64,000 nucleotides of DNA from an uncultured Lachnospiraceae bacterium (lineage in GTDB: Bacteria; Bacillota; Clostridia; Lachnospirales; Lachnospiraceae), in assembly GCA_910576815.1 (NCBI GenBank), contig CAJTKA010000015.1, positions 1 through 64,000 on the forward strand. Reading direction: 5' to 3'. The notes under the pieces were generated by a model, which saw only the letters and a program-made list of their open reading frames with translations, had not been told where the DNA came from and ran no database searches. Of this stretch, positions 25,014-34,114 are shown piece after piece. How positions within the stretch are numbered: position 1 is the stretch's first letter; each line of letters begins with the position of its first letter. The position numbers were made by a program, and so were the translations under genes.

Positions 25014-25042
25014 CTTTTTTGCAATTAACTATGGAGAATGAT

Positions 25043-27001
25043 ATGCTGCTTGCGAACATAGCGTTGTACGGTAATATTTTTTGGTATAAGAAGAGAAAAT
25101 GCATAGAGGATACGGCTATCGGTTCTTATATGGAAGCCTGTTGTTTGTGGGTGTTGTTTCTTTTTACATTGACAGAAGGGTTGTCCGTGTTTCAAGCAGT
25201 GCGCTTTCGATTCCTTTTTGTGGCATGGGGCATTGCGGATGTTTTGCTGCTTGGCATGTTAGTAGTGCAGTGGCGGCGCGCGGGGCTTACGGCAGGCACG
25301 TTGCGGGAGACATGCAGACGCGTATGGTATGGGCTGAAAAAAGAGCCTTATTATGCAATTCTTCTGCTCATCGGAGCAACGGTGCTCTTTTTGGCTTTGG
25401 GTACCATTCCATACAACTGGGATTCCATGACCTATCATTTGCCGCGTATTGCTTACTGGAGACAGAACCGATCGATAGCGCATTATGCGACAAATTGTAT
25501 CAGGCAGATATCCAGTCCGGTGCTGGCGGAGTTTGTCAATTTGCATGTTTACATACTCTGTCGGGGACATGATTGGTTTTTTAATTTGCTGCAGGCATTT
25601 TCTTATATCACTAACGCGATTCTGGTGGGCGCCATCGCAAAAAAGCTTTCCTGTGACGGACGCTTCCGTTTTCTGGCGATGCTGTTATATATGACGATGC
25701 CAATTGCATTTGCGGAGGCAGTGACTACACAGGTTGATAATTTTGCGGCAGTCTGGCTGCTGTTTTTTGTGTATCGGCTGCTTGATTATGTGGATGGAAA
25801 AAAGAACATGCAGTTTAACCGAATCACGATTTTCAGGGTGGGAACCATGGGCCTGAGTGTTGCCTGGGGCTATCTTGCAAAACCTTCCGTCTGTGTGGGA
25901 ATGGTAGTTTTTGCATTCTGGCTGTTATTTGTCTGCATCAGGAGAAAAGACAGGATAAAAGATTTGGCGAAGATATTTGTCTGCGCTCTGCCGTGGGTGG
26001 CAGTGCCGATGGCGCCGGAAATTCTGCGGAACTTTAAGTCGTTTGACGCCTACGCAAGCCCGAGCGCGGGCGCGACGCAGATCGTGGCAACGATGCAGCC
26101 GACTTATCTGTTTGTCAATATGTTAAAGAATATCTCCTTTAATATGCCAACGGCTTTTGTGAAGAACGGCGAGAAAATCTTTGCACAAATTGCTGTAAAA
26201 GCGGCTTCCTTCCTGAATGTGGAGCTGAACGCGGAGGCCATTTCGGAAAGGGGAGGGGTCTATTGGCTGCACAAGGCGGGAACTTACAACTGCGATGTAG
26301 CGGTGAATCCGACCGTGTTCTGGCTGTTCGTTTTTTGTGTTCTATGGACGCTTCTGCGGACAGGAAAAAATCGATGGGAAGATAAGGAGCGCGGCTATTT
26401 TGTGGCGGCGGCTCTGTCCTTTTTGATTTTTTGCGTGATACTGCGCTGGGAGCCTTGGGTGAGCAGATATATGATATCTTATCTGGCACTTATGTGTCCG
26501 CTGATTGCTGCAGCAATACGAAGGGGGACAACGGGAAAATGGGAGCATCCGCTGCGCCTGTGTCTGATTGGTTTGATCAGCCTGCTCTGCGTCCTGCAGG
26601 CATGCAGTCTGTTTCAATATCATAATGATATTCGCAAGAGTAGCAAGGGCATGAGAGCCTATGGCTATTTTGCGGTACGTCCGGAGGAATTGGCTGTCTA
26701 TGTGCCTCTGGTGGATGAGATCAGGTCCAAGCATTATGATGAGGTAGGGCTTAGGCTGTGCAAGGCGGATGATTTTGAATATCCGTTCTGGAAAATGCTG
26801 GACGGCTGCCGGTTGGAGCATGTGCTGGTAAAAAATAAATCGGCGAAGTACACGAATGAGAATTTTGTGCCGGACTGTGTGATTTGGTTTGGCCCGCTTC
26901 CGGAGGAAGCGATAACAATAGGGGACAGAACTTATTCAAAAATTACAGAATATGGGAAGAATCAGTATTTGTTGGAGAGCGGAAAATCAAGCTGGTTGTA
27001 A
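25043..27001 (+). CDS. Large polytopic membrane glycosyltransferase, GT-C (ArnT/PMT-like)
   Basis: 652 residues from the ATG at 25043, which has GGAG six bases upstream; an in-frame ATG at 25031 is possible, and the frame remains open further upstream into the previous gene. About a dozen membrane segments. PYNWDSMTYHLPRIAYW after the second or third segment carries the acidic residue expected of the GT-C active site. The C-terminal ~110 residues form a soluble extracytoplasmic domain. It would use a polyprenyl-phosphate sugar, perhaps made by the GT2 encoded at 27079. Confidence 0.7.
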   Translation: MLLANIALYGNIFWYKKRKCIEDTAIGSYMEACCLWVLFLFTLTEGLSVFQAVRFRFLFVAWGIADVLLLGMLVVQWRRAGLTAGTLRETCRRVWYGLKKEPYYAILLLIGATVLFLALGTIPYNWDSMTYHLPRIAYWRQNRSIAHYATNCIRQISSPVLAEFVNLHVYILCRGHDWFFNLLQAFSYITNAILVGAIAKKLSCDGRFRFLAMLLYMTMPIAFAEAVTTQVDNFAAVWLLFFVYRLLDYVDGKKNMQFNRITIFRVGTMGLSVAWGYLAKPSVCVGMVVFAFWLLFVCIRRKDRIKDLAKIFVCALPWVAVPMAPEILRNFKSFDAYASPSAGATQIVATMQPTYLFVNMLKNISFNMPTAFVKNGEKIFAQIAVKAASFLNVELNAEAISERGGVYWLHKAGTYNCDVAVNPTVFWLFVFCVLWTLLRTGKNRWEDKERGYFVAAALSFLIFCVILRWEPWVSRYMISYLALMCPLIAAAIRRGTTGKWEHPLRLCLIGLISLLCVLQACSLFQYHNDIRKSSKGMRAYGYFAVRPEELAVYVPLVDEIRSKHYDEVGLRLCKADDFEYPFWKMLDGCRLEHVLVKNKSAKYTNENFVPDCVIWFGPLPEEAITIGDRTYSKITEYGKNQYLLESGKSSWL

Positions 27002-27078
27002 AATGAAATGTTATATGGTAGACTATTGTCTATATAGTTATTTGGGGACAGATCAATTGCAAAGGAGATTTTTCTCAC

Positions 27079-27774
27079 ATGAATACGGGAGCAGAGTCCA
27101 AAAAACTTTCAATCATCATACCTTGTTATAATGAAGAAAATCATATTGCAACGATTGTGGAAAAAGTGCTGCAGTCGCCAATTGAGAATAAGGAAATCAT
27201 TATTGTTGATGATTGCTCTACGGATCAAACCAGGAGTATTCTCAGGAATGAGATCGCGCCGCGCGTGAGCAGGATTATTTATCAGGAGGAGAACGGAGGA
27301 AAGGGAGCAGCGCTTCGGACAGGCTTTCAGGCCGCAACGGGGGATGTGGTGATCATTCAGGATGCCGATCTCGAATATGATCCGTTGGAGTATCCGCGAG
27401 TGGTCGATCCTATTTTCGAGGGAAAGGCGCGGGTTGTTTACGGCTCCAGATTTCTGAATCAGAAACGCAAGGGATATTTTGCCAACAGGATGGCAAACCG
27501 CGTTCTTACCATTTTTTCCAATTTTTTTACGCATCAAAAGCTAACGGATATGGAAACCTGCTATAAGGCATTTCGGCGGGAGATCATTCAGAGCATTGAC
27601 ATTCATGAAAATCGGTTTGGCTTTGAACCGGAAATAACGGCGAAAATATCTAAGAAACGAATCAGGATACACGAAGTACCGATATCTTATTATCCCAGGA
27701 CCAATGAGGAGGGGAAAAAGATCGGGTTTAAGGATGGATTGCGTGCGCTCTATGTGATTTGGAAATATCGTTAA
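27079..27774 (+). CDS. Glycosyltransferase family 2, polyprenyl-phosphate mannose synthase-like
   Basis: 231 residues; a single GT-A domain without membrane spans. Signatures IPCYNEENH, DDCSTDQTR, QDADLEYDP (DxD) and GSRFLNQKR are those of dolichyl-phosphate-mannose-synthase-like GT2. It probably loads polyprenyl phosphate for the GT-C proteins upstream. AAAGGAG precedes the ATG. The sugar is unknown. Confidence 0.85.
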   Translation: MNTGAESKKLSIIIPCYNEENHIATIVEKVLQSPIENKEIIIVDDCSTDQTRSILRNEIAPRVSRIIYQEENGGKGAALRTGFQAATGDVVIIQDADLEYDPLEYPRVVDPIFEGKARVVYGSRFLNQKRKGYFANRMANRVLTIFSNFFTHQKLTDMETCYKAFRREIIQSIDIHENRFGFEPEITAKISKKRIRIHEVPISYYPRTNEEGKKIGFKDGLRALYVIWKYR

Positions 27775-27826
27775 AGAATGGACTGAGTGAGGGAAAAAGA
27801 ATTCGGCGTGAGAGGATGGAAATAAG

Positions 27827-28756
27827 ATGAAAAGAGTATTGGTAACCGGAGGGGCGGGATTTCTTGGCTCTCATTTGTGCGATCGGTTGATTGGAGAAGG
27901 AAACGATGTGATTTGTGTGGATAATCTCTTTACGGGCAGTAAAGACAATATCAGACATCTTCTGTCGAATCCGTATTTTGAGTTTATTCGCCATGATATC
28001 ACAGAGCCTTTATATGTAGAAGTGGATCAGATATATAATCTTGCCTGTCCCGCAAGTCCGGTGCATTATCAGTATAATCCCATTAAAACGGCTAAGACTA
28101 GTATCCATGGCGCTTTGAATATGCTGGGACTGGCAAAACGTGTAAAGGCGAGGATTCTTCAGGCCAGCACGTCAGAAGTTTATGGGGATCCCGAAGTGCA
28201 CCCGCAGCCGGAAACTTATCGGGGCTGTGTAAACCCGATCGGACTCCGTTCCTGCTATGATGAGGGAAAGCGGATGGCGGAGACGCTCTTTTTTGATTAT
28301 TACAGGCAGCACCAGGTTGATATTCGCGTGGTTCGGATCTTTAATACATATGGTCCCAGAATGAATCAGAATGATGGAAGGGTGGTATCCAATTTTATTG
28401 TTCAGGCATTGAAAGGTCAGGATATCACGATTTATGGAGACGGAATGCAGACCAGAAGTTTCTGCTATGTGGATGATCTGATTGACGGTGTGATTCGCAT
28501 GATGAATTGCGAGGGCTTTGTCGGTCCTGTCAATATCGGAAATCCCGGAGAGTTTACCATGTTGGAACTGGCACAGAAGATTATTGCGATGACCGATTCA
28601 AAATCAAAGTTGGTTTTTGAGCCTTTGCCAAGTGATGATCCGACGCAGAGGCAGCCGGTCATTGATTTGGCGAAAGAAAAGCTGGGATGGAATCCGACGA
28701 TCGATTTAAATGCAGGATTGGAAAAGACGATAGCATATTTCAAGAAAGTGATATGA
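27827..28756 (+). CDS. UDP-glucuronate decarboxylase-like SDR (UDP-xylose synthase)
   Basis: 309 residues. VTGGAGFLGSHLCDRL is the NAD site; IYNLACPASPVHYQ, STSEVYGDPEVHPQ, SCYDEGKRMAE (catalytic Tyr and Lys) and FNTYGPRM are close to the UXS family, which converts UDP-glucuronate to UDP-xylose. The donor UDP-glucuronate would come from Ugd (44734). Closely related dTDP- or UDP-sugar epimerases are an alternative. Last gene of the operon; a strong terminator follows after 48 bases. Confidence 0.82.
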   Translation: MKRVLVTGGAGFLGSHLCDRLIGEGNDVICVDNLFTGSKDNIRHLLSNPYFEFIRHDITEPLYVEVDQIYNLACPASPVHYQYNPIKTAKTSIHGALNMLGLAKRVKARILQASTSEVYGDPEVHPQPETYRGCVNPIGLRSCYDEGKRMAETLFFDYYRQHQVDIRVVRIFNTYGPRMNQNDGRVVSNFIVQALKGQDITIYGDGMQTRSFCYVDDLIDGVIRMMNCEGFVGPVNIGNPGEFTMLELAQKIIAMTDSKSKLVFEPLPSDDPTQRQPVIDLAKEKLGWNPTIDLNAGLEKTIAYFKKVI

Positions 28757-28804
28757 CAGGAATCCGTATTTGACATAAGATGTAGAATTTATAGAAATTT
28801 TAGG

Positions 28805-28842
28805 GAATTGGCACATATTTACTTGTGCCAATTCTCTTTTTT
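28805..28842 (+). terminator. Rho-independent terminator of the first glycan operon
   Basis: GAATTGGCACA (28805-28815) and TGTGCCAATTC (28824-28834) pair perfectly over 11 bp around an eight-base loop, followed by TCTTTTTT. The downstream arm and T-run also overlap the promoter of the next gene. Confidence 0.88.
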
Positions 28843-28852
28843 ATGCTATGAT
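28823..28852 (+). promoter_or_regulatory. Promoter of the glucosaminidase surface protein
   Basis: TTGTGC (28823-28828) and TATGAT (28847-28852) with 18-base spacing and an extended -10 TGC. The -35 lies in the terminator stem of the operon upstream. Start expected near 28859, leaving an 85-base leader. Confidence 0.5.
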
Positions 28853-28943
28853 GAAAAAGAATTTGGTAGACATAACTTTGCAACCATTATTATTTTGCAT
28901 GGCTGCAATGAAGGGATATACCTGGTAAAGGATTGGTGATTGC

Positions 28944-31900
28944 ATGTTTAGGATCGAAAAATATAAGGCTGCGCATCGACAAGGACAGTGTTTCAAAACG
29001 GTTAGAGGTCTGGCAGTGCTGCTTTGCCTGATCTTGTGTCTGGAGAGTGTGCCTCTCACGGCGCTGGCTGCGGAACCGGGGATGGAAAGCCTTTCGGAAA
29101 ATACGGCGGCGGAGGATCAGGAGGCGCCGGCAGAGGATGGAGACGTGCCGTCGACGGAGCCACCCACAGAAAATGGAGATACGCCTCCCGAGGAAGAAGT
29201 GCAGCCGCCCGCAGAAGGGGAGGATACGCCTTCGACAGAAGAAGGTCAGGAACCACCTGCGGAAGGGGAAGATGCGCCTCCGACAGAGGAGCTGCCGCCG
29301 ACGGAGCTGCCCGCAGAAGGGGAAGATACGCCTCCGGCGGAGGAAGTACCGCCGACAGAGGACACAGAGCAGGTTTCCGGGAATGATACGGGTTCGGTTT
29401 CGGAGAACGATTTCACTGCGGTTTCCGACAATGACCTGTCTTCTGTGTCTGAAAATGATTTGGATGCAGAGCGGGAAGCGATGATCGAAGAAGCACAGAG
29501 TGCATTTGCCGCGCTGGCTGCGGAAAAACCGCTGATGGCGCTGCTTTACCATGCGGACAGCTACCAGGCTCGCAGAGAGGCGGATACGGGCAGTGAGGCC
29601 GTGGCGGTGTTGGAGATTGGACAGACGCTGTATCTGCAAGGTGTGGTGATCACGGAGGATGACGTTTGGTATCAGGTGCAGTACCTGTTAAATGGTGCGG
29701 AGGGCTTAGGGTATGTCCAGAGTTATTATTTGGCTTATTCCGACGAAGACTGGCTTGCCTGGGAGGAGGAATATCTGCTTCCGATCCTGCAATCAGGTGA
29801 GGATACCTATCGCCATACGGCCTATGGAATGCGCAGCTATTCCATGATGACCTATGCCGTGGATACTTCGGATATCAGCGCCTTTCCGGGGTCTTATCAG
29901 GCGGATCTTCGGAACCTGAAAAGCGCTCATCCGAACTGGACGTTTGTGCCGATGAAGACAGGGCTTGACTTTGCGACATCTGTGTCGCAGGAGATGGGTG
30001 ACAGGAGCCTGATCCAGAAGACCAACGATAATACGGCAAAGGGCTGGGTCGGTGATGTCTGCCCTATTGAGAACGGCTGGTATTATGCGACGCAGCCGGC
30101 GGTGGCCTATCACATGGATCCCCGCAATTTTCTGACGGAAAGTTATATCTTCCAGTTTGAGCAATTGACGTTTAACGCCTCCTATCATACGGAAGCGGCG
30201 GTGCAGTCTTTCTTAAACAATACTTTTATGAAGGGGAAGCTGGCGGATGATTCGGCCGGGCGCACCTATGCGGGGGCATTTTATGAGATCGGAAAAAACA
30301 GGAAGCTGAGTCCGATCCACTTGGCGTCCCGGGTCTATCAGGAGCAGGGGCAGGGAACGTCGGGACTGATTTCCGGCACGTATCCGGGTTATCAGGGATA
30401 CTACAATTACTTCAATGTAGGCGTAAACGGCGCCTCCGAAGCAGAGAAGATCATCAAGGGACTGACCTATGCGAAGAATCAGGGCTGGAATACCCGCTAT
30501 AAGTCGCTGGACGGCGGTGCGGCCACCATCGGCAAAAACTATATCCTCAAATATCAGGACACCATTTATCTGGAAAAATTCAATGTGGACAAGAACAGTC
30601 CTTACGGTCTTTACAATCATCAGTACATGCAGAATATCCAGGCGCCGCGCAGCGAGTCTTACAGCACGAAGAAAATGTACGCAAATGCAGGCACCTTAAA
30701 CAGCGCGTTTGTGTTTAAGATCCCAGTCTATAACAATATGCCGAACGATACGTACTATCCTGCCTTAAAGCTGGATCAGACGAGCCTTACCATGAAACGT
30801 TCCGAAGATGCGGCAAATCCGACGACACAGCAGCTTAAATTCTTCGTGGACGAAGTGGAAGCCGACCCGGCGGAGGCAAAATGGGCAAGCAGTGATACTA
30901 AGGTGGCAACGGTAAATCAGGGACTGGTAACAGCAGTCGATCTGGGTGAGGCGGTCATCACAGCCTCCTACCGGAATGTAGAGGTCTCCTGCAAGGTTAC
31001 GGTAAAGGCGCCGCTTCGCAAGATTACATTGGATAAGGAGAAAGTCACACTGCGCAGACCCGATACGGTGGTGACGGATACAAAGAACTTAAGTGCACAG
31101 GAAAAGGCGGAGAATATTTCGCAGACAGGACTGCGGGTAAGCTTCGATCCTGCGGATACTACGGCGGACAGGACCATCGTCTGGACCTCCGCCAATCAGA
31201 AGATCGCAAAGGTTACGGCGGATCCCGAGGATTCCTCCAAGGCGACTGTTACCGCAGTTGGCACGGGGGAAGTAAAGATCACGGCGAAAGCGTCTAAGGC
31301 GGGCAATCAGACGGCAGTCTGTGTGGTGAAGGTGATTGCGCCCATCTATCAGGTCACATTGACAAACCGAAACATCGGAGAGGATGCCGCAGAGAATCGG
31401 ACTACGCTGCTTGCCGGGCAGAGCGTGAATCTGTCTGCGGAGTATTTGCCAAAGGATACCACTTCCGACACGCAGGTGAAATGGAGCAGCTCCGCACCAG
31501 ATGTAGCTACGGTCATAAACGGTAAGGTGACGGCTGTCGGGGGCAGCGCGAAAGGCAATACGGCAGTCATCAAAGCTGAGATCGCGGGTTATGAAGCGTC
31601 ATATACCGTCACGGTGGAGACCTGCACGGTCACGTTCAGAAATCGGGATGGAAAGACGGCATTAGGAAAGCCGATTGTTGTGAACTACGGCGATGTGCTG
31701 GCGGAGGAGATTTTTCAGGAAAAACGGGAACTTCTCGGAGACGAGCCCTCCGGGAGCCGCTTTATCGGCTGGTACACGGGCGTGGGCGGTACGGGCAGCC
31801 GCTTTGATGAGACCAGCAGGATCCATGCGAAGGAACTTGTGCTCTATCCTTACGATGCAAAACTGTATACGGGATTTTATGTGCTTCCCGTAGGGGATCA

Positions 31901-33869
31901 GACCTACACGGGCAGTGCCGTCAAGCCGAAGGTGCAGGTATTTGACGGTACGGTGAGGCCGGATGGGGAACTGCTCCAAGCGGAAGATCGGGAGTGCCTT
32001 GCGCTACGGGAAGGCGTAGATTATACAGTCTCTTATAAAAATAACAAGCATGTCAGTCTTGCGGGCAAACCTGTTCCCACGATCGTTGTGAAGGGAAAGG
32101 GAAACTATGGCGCAGCGCAGCAGATTTTCTTCGATATCGTGCCCAAAGCGCTGACGGACACGGATATCACGGCGGATGATATGACTGTGGCATACAGCGG
32201 CAAAGTCATCAAGAGCGCGCCGTCCGTGTGGCGAAATGGGAAAAAACTTGTGAGAAACACGGACTATACGGTGGAATATCCGCTGACTGGAACCGGGGCC
32301 TATCAGACGGCGGGCGTCTATCCTGTCGTCATAAAGGGCAAGGGCGGTTATACAGGCACGATCACGGTCTATGAGACGATCACGAAAAAGACCCTGATGA
32401 GCAAAGTTTCGGTTGCGAAGATCGCGAACCGCACTTACACCAACGAGGAGATGGCAGCAAAGGGCGGCATCCGCCCTGATTCTCTGAAAGTAACTTTTAA
32501 AAAGGAGACACTTGCAGAGAGTACGGACGGTGGCAGGACCGGTGATTATACGGTAACTTACACAAATGACGGGACAGTCGGGACGGCTACGGCGACCATC
32601 ACGGCAGTGGAAGGGAGCGCGTATGTCGGCAGTAAGAGCGTGACCTATAAGATCGTAGGAACACCCATTGCCAGGGCGAAGACAGAGGGACTTGTGCCGA
32701 AGGTTTACGCGGGGGCGGACGGCGATGTCGGGCAGAGCGGCTATGTGCTGACCCTGGGAGAAGAAACGCTTGTAGAGAGCACCGACGGCGGCAGGACCGG
32801 AGACTATACGGCGTCTTATGCGGGCGCGGCAAAGAGCGGCGCGCTCAAGGCGGGAACAGCCACGATCATCTTTCAGGGAATCAACGAGTACAGCGGGCAG
32901 TTAAAGAAGTCATACAAGATCCTGCCCTATGAGCTGAACCCGGAGGAGGTGGGAAAGGGCCGGGATATCATCCTGTCTTATCACACACAGGACGAGCCGG
33001 AGACAGAGCTTTTTCCGACGGGGATAAACGACATGACAACTCCGTACGTGAAGGGCGGCAGCAAGCCCGTGATCAAGTTGACTTTCCGCGGACAGACGCT
33101 TGTTCAGGGGAAGGACTATACGGTAACTTATCAAAATCATAACGCACTGACGACAGCGGAGATGGAGGAGAAAAAGCTTCCCGCCTACACCATCAAGGGA
33201 AAAGGAAACTTCAAGGGGACGATCAAAGGAACCTTTACGATCACGGATGGCCGTCTGGATAAGGAAGGAAAGATTTCCATGACGTTAAAGGACGTGGTCT
33301 ATCGGGAGAAAAAGAACGCTTATAAGCCGAAGGTCACAATCAGGGATGTGAGCGGCGCGGCGCTTGCGGCAGGCAAAGACTATGATAAAAATCTGCAGTA
33401 TTCCTATGCAAGGGATGCCAAAGTGTTGGTAGCGGAGGAGGGCGTGCTCGTGGAGCGCGAACGAAAAGCAGGGGACTTCGTGGGTGAGGACGATATCCCG
33501 CAGAAGGACACGCAGATTCGTGTGACAGCGAAAGGCATGGGCGCATATGCCGGGCAGGGAGAGCAGGCACCGGAGATTTCGGCTGTCTATCGGATCGTGG
33601 CAGCGGATATCGCGAAGGCGAAGGTGAAGACAACGGCAAAGAGCTATCAGGACGGCAGGCCCGTAATGCTGTCGGCGCAAGATCTGACCCTGACGGTGAG
33701 CGGCGTGGAGCAGCCGCTGGAATACGGGGTGGACTATCGGATCGATGAGACGAGTTATATCAACAATACAAAGAAAGGAAAAGCGAAGGTGACGCTTTAC
33801 GGGATGGGAAATTACGGCGGTGAAAAGACCATTACTTACAACATTGGGGTCAAGACCTTATGGTGGTAA
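28944..33869 (+). CDS. Giant secreted glucosaminidase-domain protein with Ig-like and repeat domains
   Basis: 1641 residues. A signal peptide ends at about residue 43 (LTALAA). A Pro/Glu/Asp-rich region (50-145) is followed by repeats of the type SVSEND (about 145-172), then an SH3-like segment (about 190-270). Residues about 310-600 match the endo-beta-N-acetylglucosaminidase domain (LSPIHLASRVYQEQGQG, GYYNYFNVG) that cuts peptidoglycan or similar glycans. Two or three bacterial Ig-like Big_2 domains follow (about 610-890; ATVNQGLVTAVDLG, KWSSSAPDVATV), then an InlB-like FIGWYTG segment and about six units with VDYTVSY...GKGNYGG patterns to the end. No LPXTG, SLH or choline-binding anchor is seen. 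Likely a secreted or wall-associated autolysin or glycan hydrolase. Confidence 0.85.
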   Translation: MFRIEKYKAAHRQGQCFKTVRGLAVLLCLILCLESVPLTALAAEPGMESLSENTAAEDQEAPAEDGDVPSTEPPTENGDTPPEEEVQPPAEGEDTPSTEEGQEPPAEGEDAPPTEELPPTELPAEGEDTPPAEEVPPTEDTEQVSGNDTGSVSENDFTAVSDNDLSSVSENDLDAEREAMIEEAQSAFAALAAEKPLMALLYHADSYQARREADTGSEAVAVLEIGQTLYLQGVVITEDDVWYQVQYLLNGAEGLGYVQSYYLAYSDEDWLAWEEEYLLPILQSGEDTYRHTAYGMRSYSMMTYAVDTSDISAFPGSYQADLRNLKSAHPNWTFVPMKTGLDFATSVSQEMGDRSLIQKTNDNTAKGWVGDVCPIENGWYYATQPAVAYHMDPRNFLTESYIFQFEQLTFNASYHTEAAVQSFLNNTFMKGKLADDSAGRTYAGAFYEIGKNRKLSPIHLASRVYQEQGQGTSGLISGTYPGYQGYYNYFNVGVNGASEAEKIIKGLTYAKNQGWNTRYKSLDGGAATIGKNYILKYQDTIYLEKFNVDKNSPYGLYNHQYMQNIQAPRSESYSTKKMYANAGTLNSAFVFKIPVYNNMPNDTYYPALKLDQTSLTMKRSEDAANPTTQQLKFFVDEVEADPAEAKWASSDTKVATVNQGLVTAVDLGEAVITASYRNVEVSCKVTVKAPLRKITLDKEKVTLRRPDTVVTDTKNLSAQEKAENISQTGLRVSFDPADTTADRTIVWTSANQKIAKVTADPEDSSKATVTAVGTGEVKITAKASKAGNQTAVCVVKVIAPIYQVTLTNRNIGEDAAENRTTLLAGQSVNLSAEYLPKDTTSDTQVKWSSSAPDVATVINGKVTAVGGSAKGNTAVIKAEIAGYEASYTVTVETCTVTFRNRDGKTALGKPIVVNYGDVLAEEIFQEKRELLGDEPSGSRFIGWYTGVGGTGSRFDETSRIHAKELVLYPYDAKLYTGFYVLPVGDQTYTGSAVKPKVQVFDGTVRPDGELLQAEDRECLALREGVDYTVSYKNNKHVSLAGKPVPTIVVKGKGNYGAAQQIFFDIVPKALTDTDITADDMTVAYSGKVIKSAPSVWRNGKKLVRNTDYTVEYPLTGTGAYQTAGVYPVVIKGKGGYTGTITVYETITKKTLMSKVSVAKIANRTYTNEEMAAKGGIRPDSLKVTFKKETLAESTDGGRTGDYTVTYTNDGTVGTATATITAVEGSAYVGSKSVTYKIVGTPIARAKTEGLVPKVYAGADGDVGQSGYVLTLGEETLVESTDGGRTGDYTASYAGAAKSGALKAGTATIIFQGINEYSGQLKKSYKILPYELNPEEVGKGRDIILSYHTQDEPETELFPTGINDMTTPYVKGGSKPVIKLTFRGQTLVQGKDYTVTYQNHNALTTAEMEEKKLPAYTIKGKGNFKGTIKGTFTITDGRLDKEGKISMTLKDVVYREKKNAYKPKVTIRDVSGAALAAGKDYDKNLQYSYARDAKVLVAEEGVLVERERKAGDFVGEDDIPQKDTQIRVTAKGMGAYAGQGEQAPEISAVYRIVAADIAKAKVKTTAKSYQDGRPVMLSAQDLTLTVSGVEQPLEYGVDYRIDETSYINNTKKGKAKVTLYGMGNYGGEKTITYNIGVKTLWW

Positions 33870-33873
33870 ATAA

Positions 33874-33898
33874 TGGTAAACATAAGTGGTAAACATAA
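33874..33898. repeat. Short direct repeat after the glucosaminidase gene
   Basis: TGGTAAACATAA occurs at 33874-33885 and 33887-33898 with one base between; a related GTGGTAAATAA overlaps the preceding stop codon. No function apparent. Confidence 0.4.
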
Positions 33899-33924
33899 AA
33901 TTAAATAACAAGCGGGTGTTAATT

Positions 33925-33941
33925 TTTAAGAATTTCTTAAA
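33925..33941. promoter_or_regulatory. Operator-like palindrome upstream of the LRR protein promoter
   Basis: TTTAAGAA and TTCTTAAA form perfect 8-base arms around one T, ending 25 bases before the -35 box. It may be an activator site; as a hairpin it is too AT-rich to terminate well. Confidence 0.4.
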
Positions 33942-33966
33942 CCACAAGATATTGTGTACTTTTTTC

Positions 33967-33995
33967 TTGCATAATACAATTACAGATGTTATAAT
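33967..33995 (+). promoter_or_regulatory. Strong promoter of the LRR surface protein
   Basis: TTGCAT (33967-33972) and perfect TATAAT (33990-33995), 17-base spacing, extended -10 TGT. Start near 34002. The leader of about 113 bases contains a CATAAT/ATTATG hairpin (34014-34030). Confidence 0.75.
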
Positions 33996-34114
33996 CATTA
34001 CCATCTAGGGTGACATAATAGAATATTATGCAACTCTTGAAGCGGGTGGCGTGAAAACTACCTGAAAACACGACAGAAACAGTTAATGTACGCATGGGAA
34101 AAGGTGGAAGAACG

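Noticed and set aside
24896..25042. N-terminal extension of the large GT-C gene into the previous gene
   Set aside because: It would overlap the upstream coding region by more than 100 bases; an ATG with GGAG at proper spacing lies at 25043.
33921..33935. Possible CodY box before the LRR gene promoter
   Set aside because: Several mismatches to the consensus AATTTTCWGAAAATT; the overlapping TTTAAGAA-T-TTCTTAAA palindrome is the better description.
34002..34114. Cyclic-di-GMP or other known riboswitch in the LRR protein leader
   Set aside because: Some structure is present, but I could not match conserved core sequences of a riboswitch class I know.
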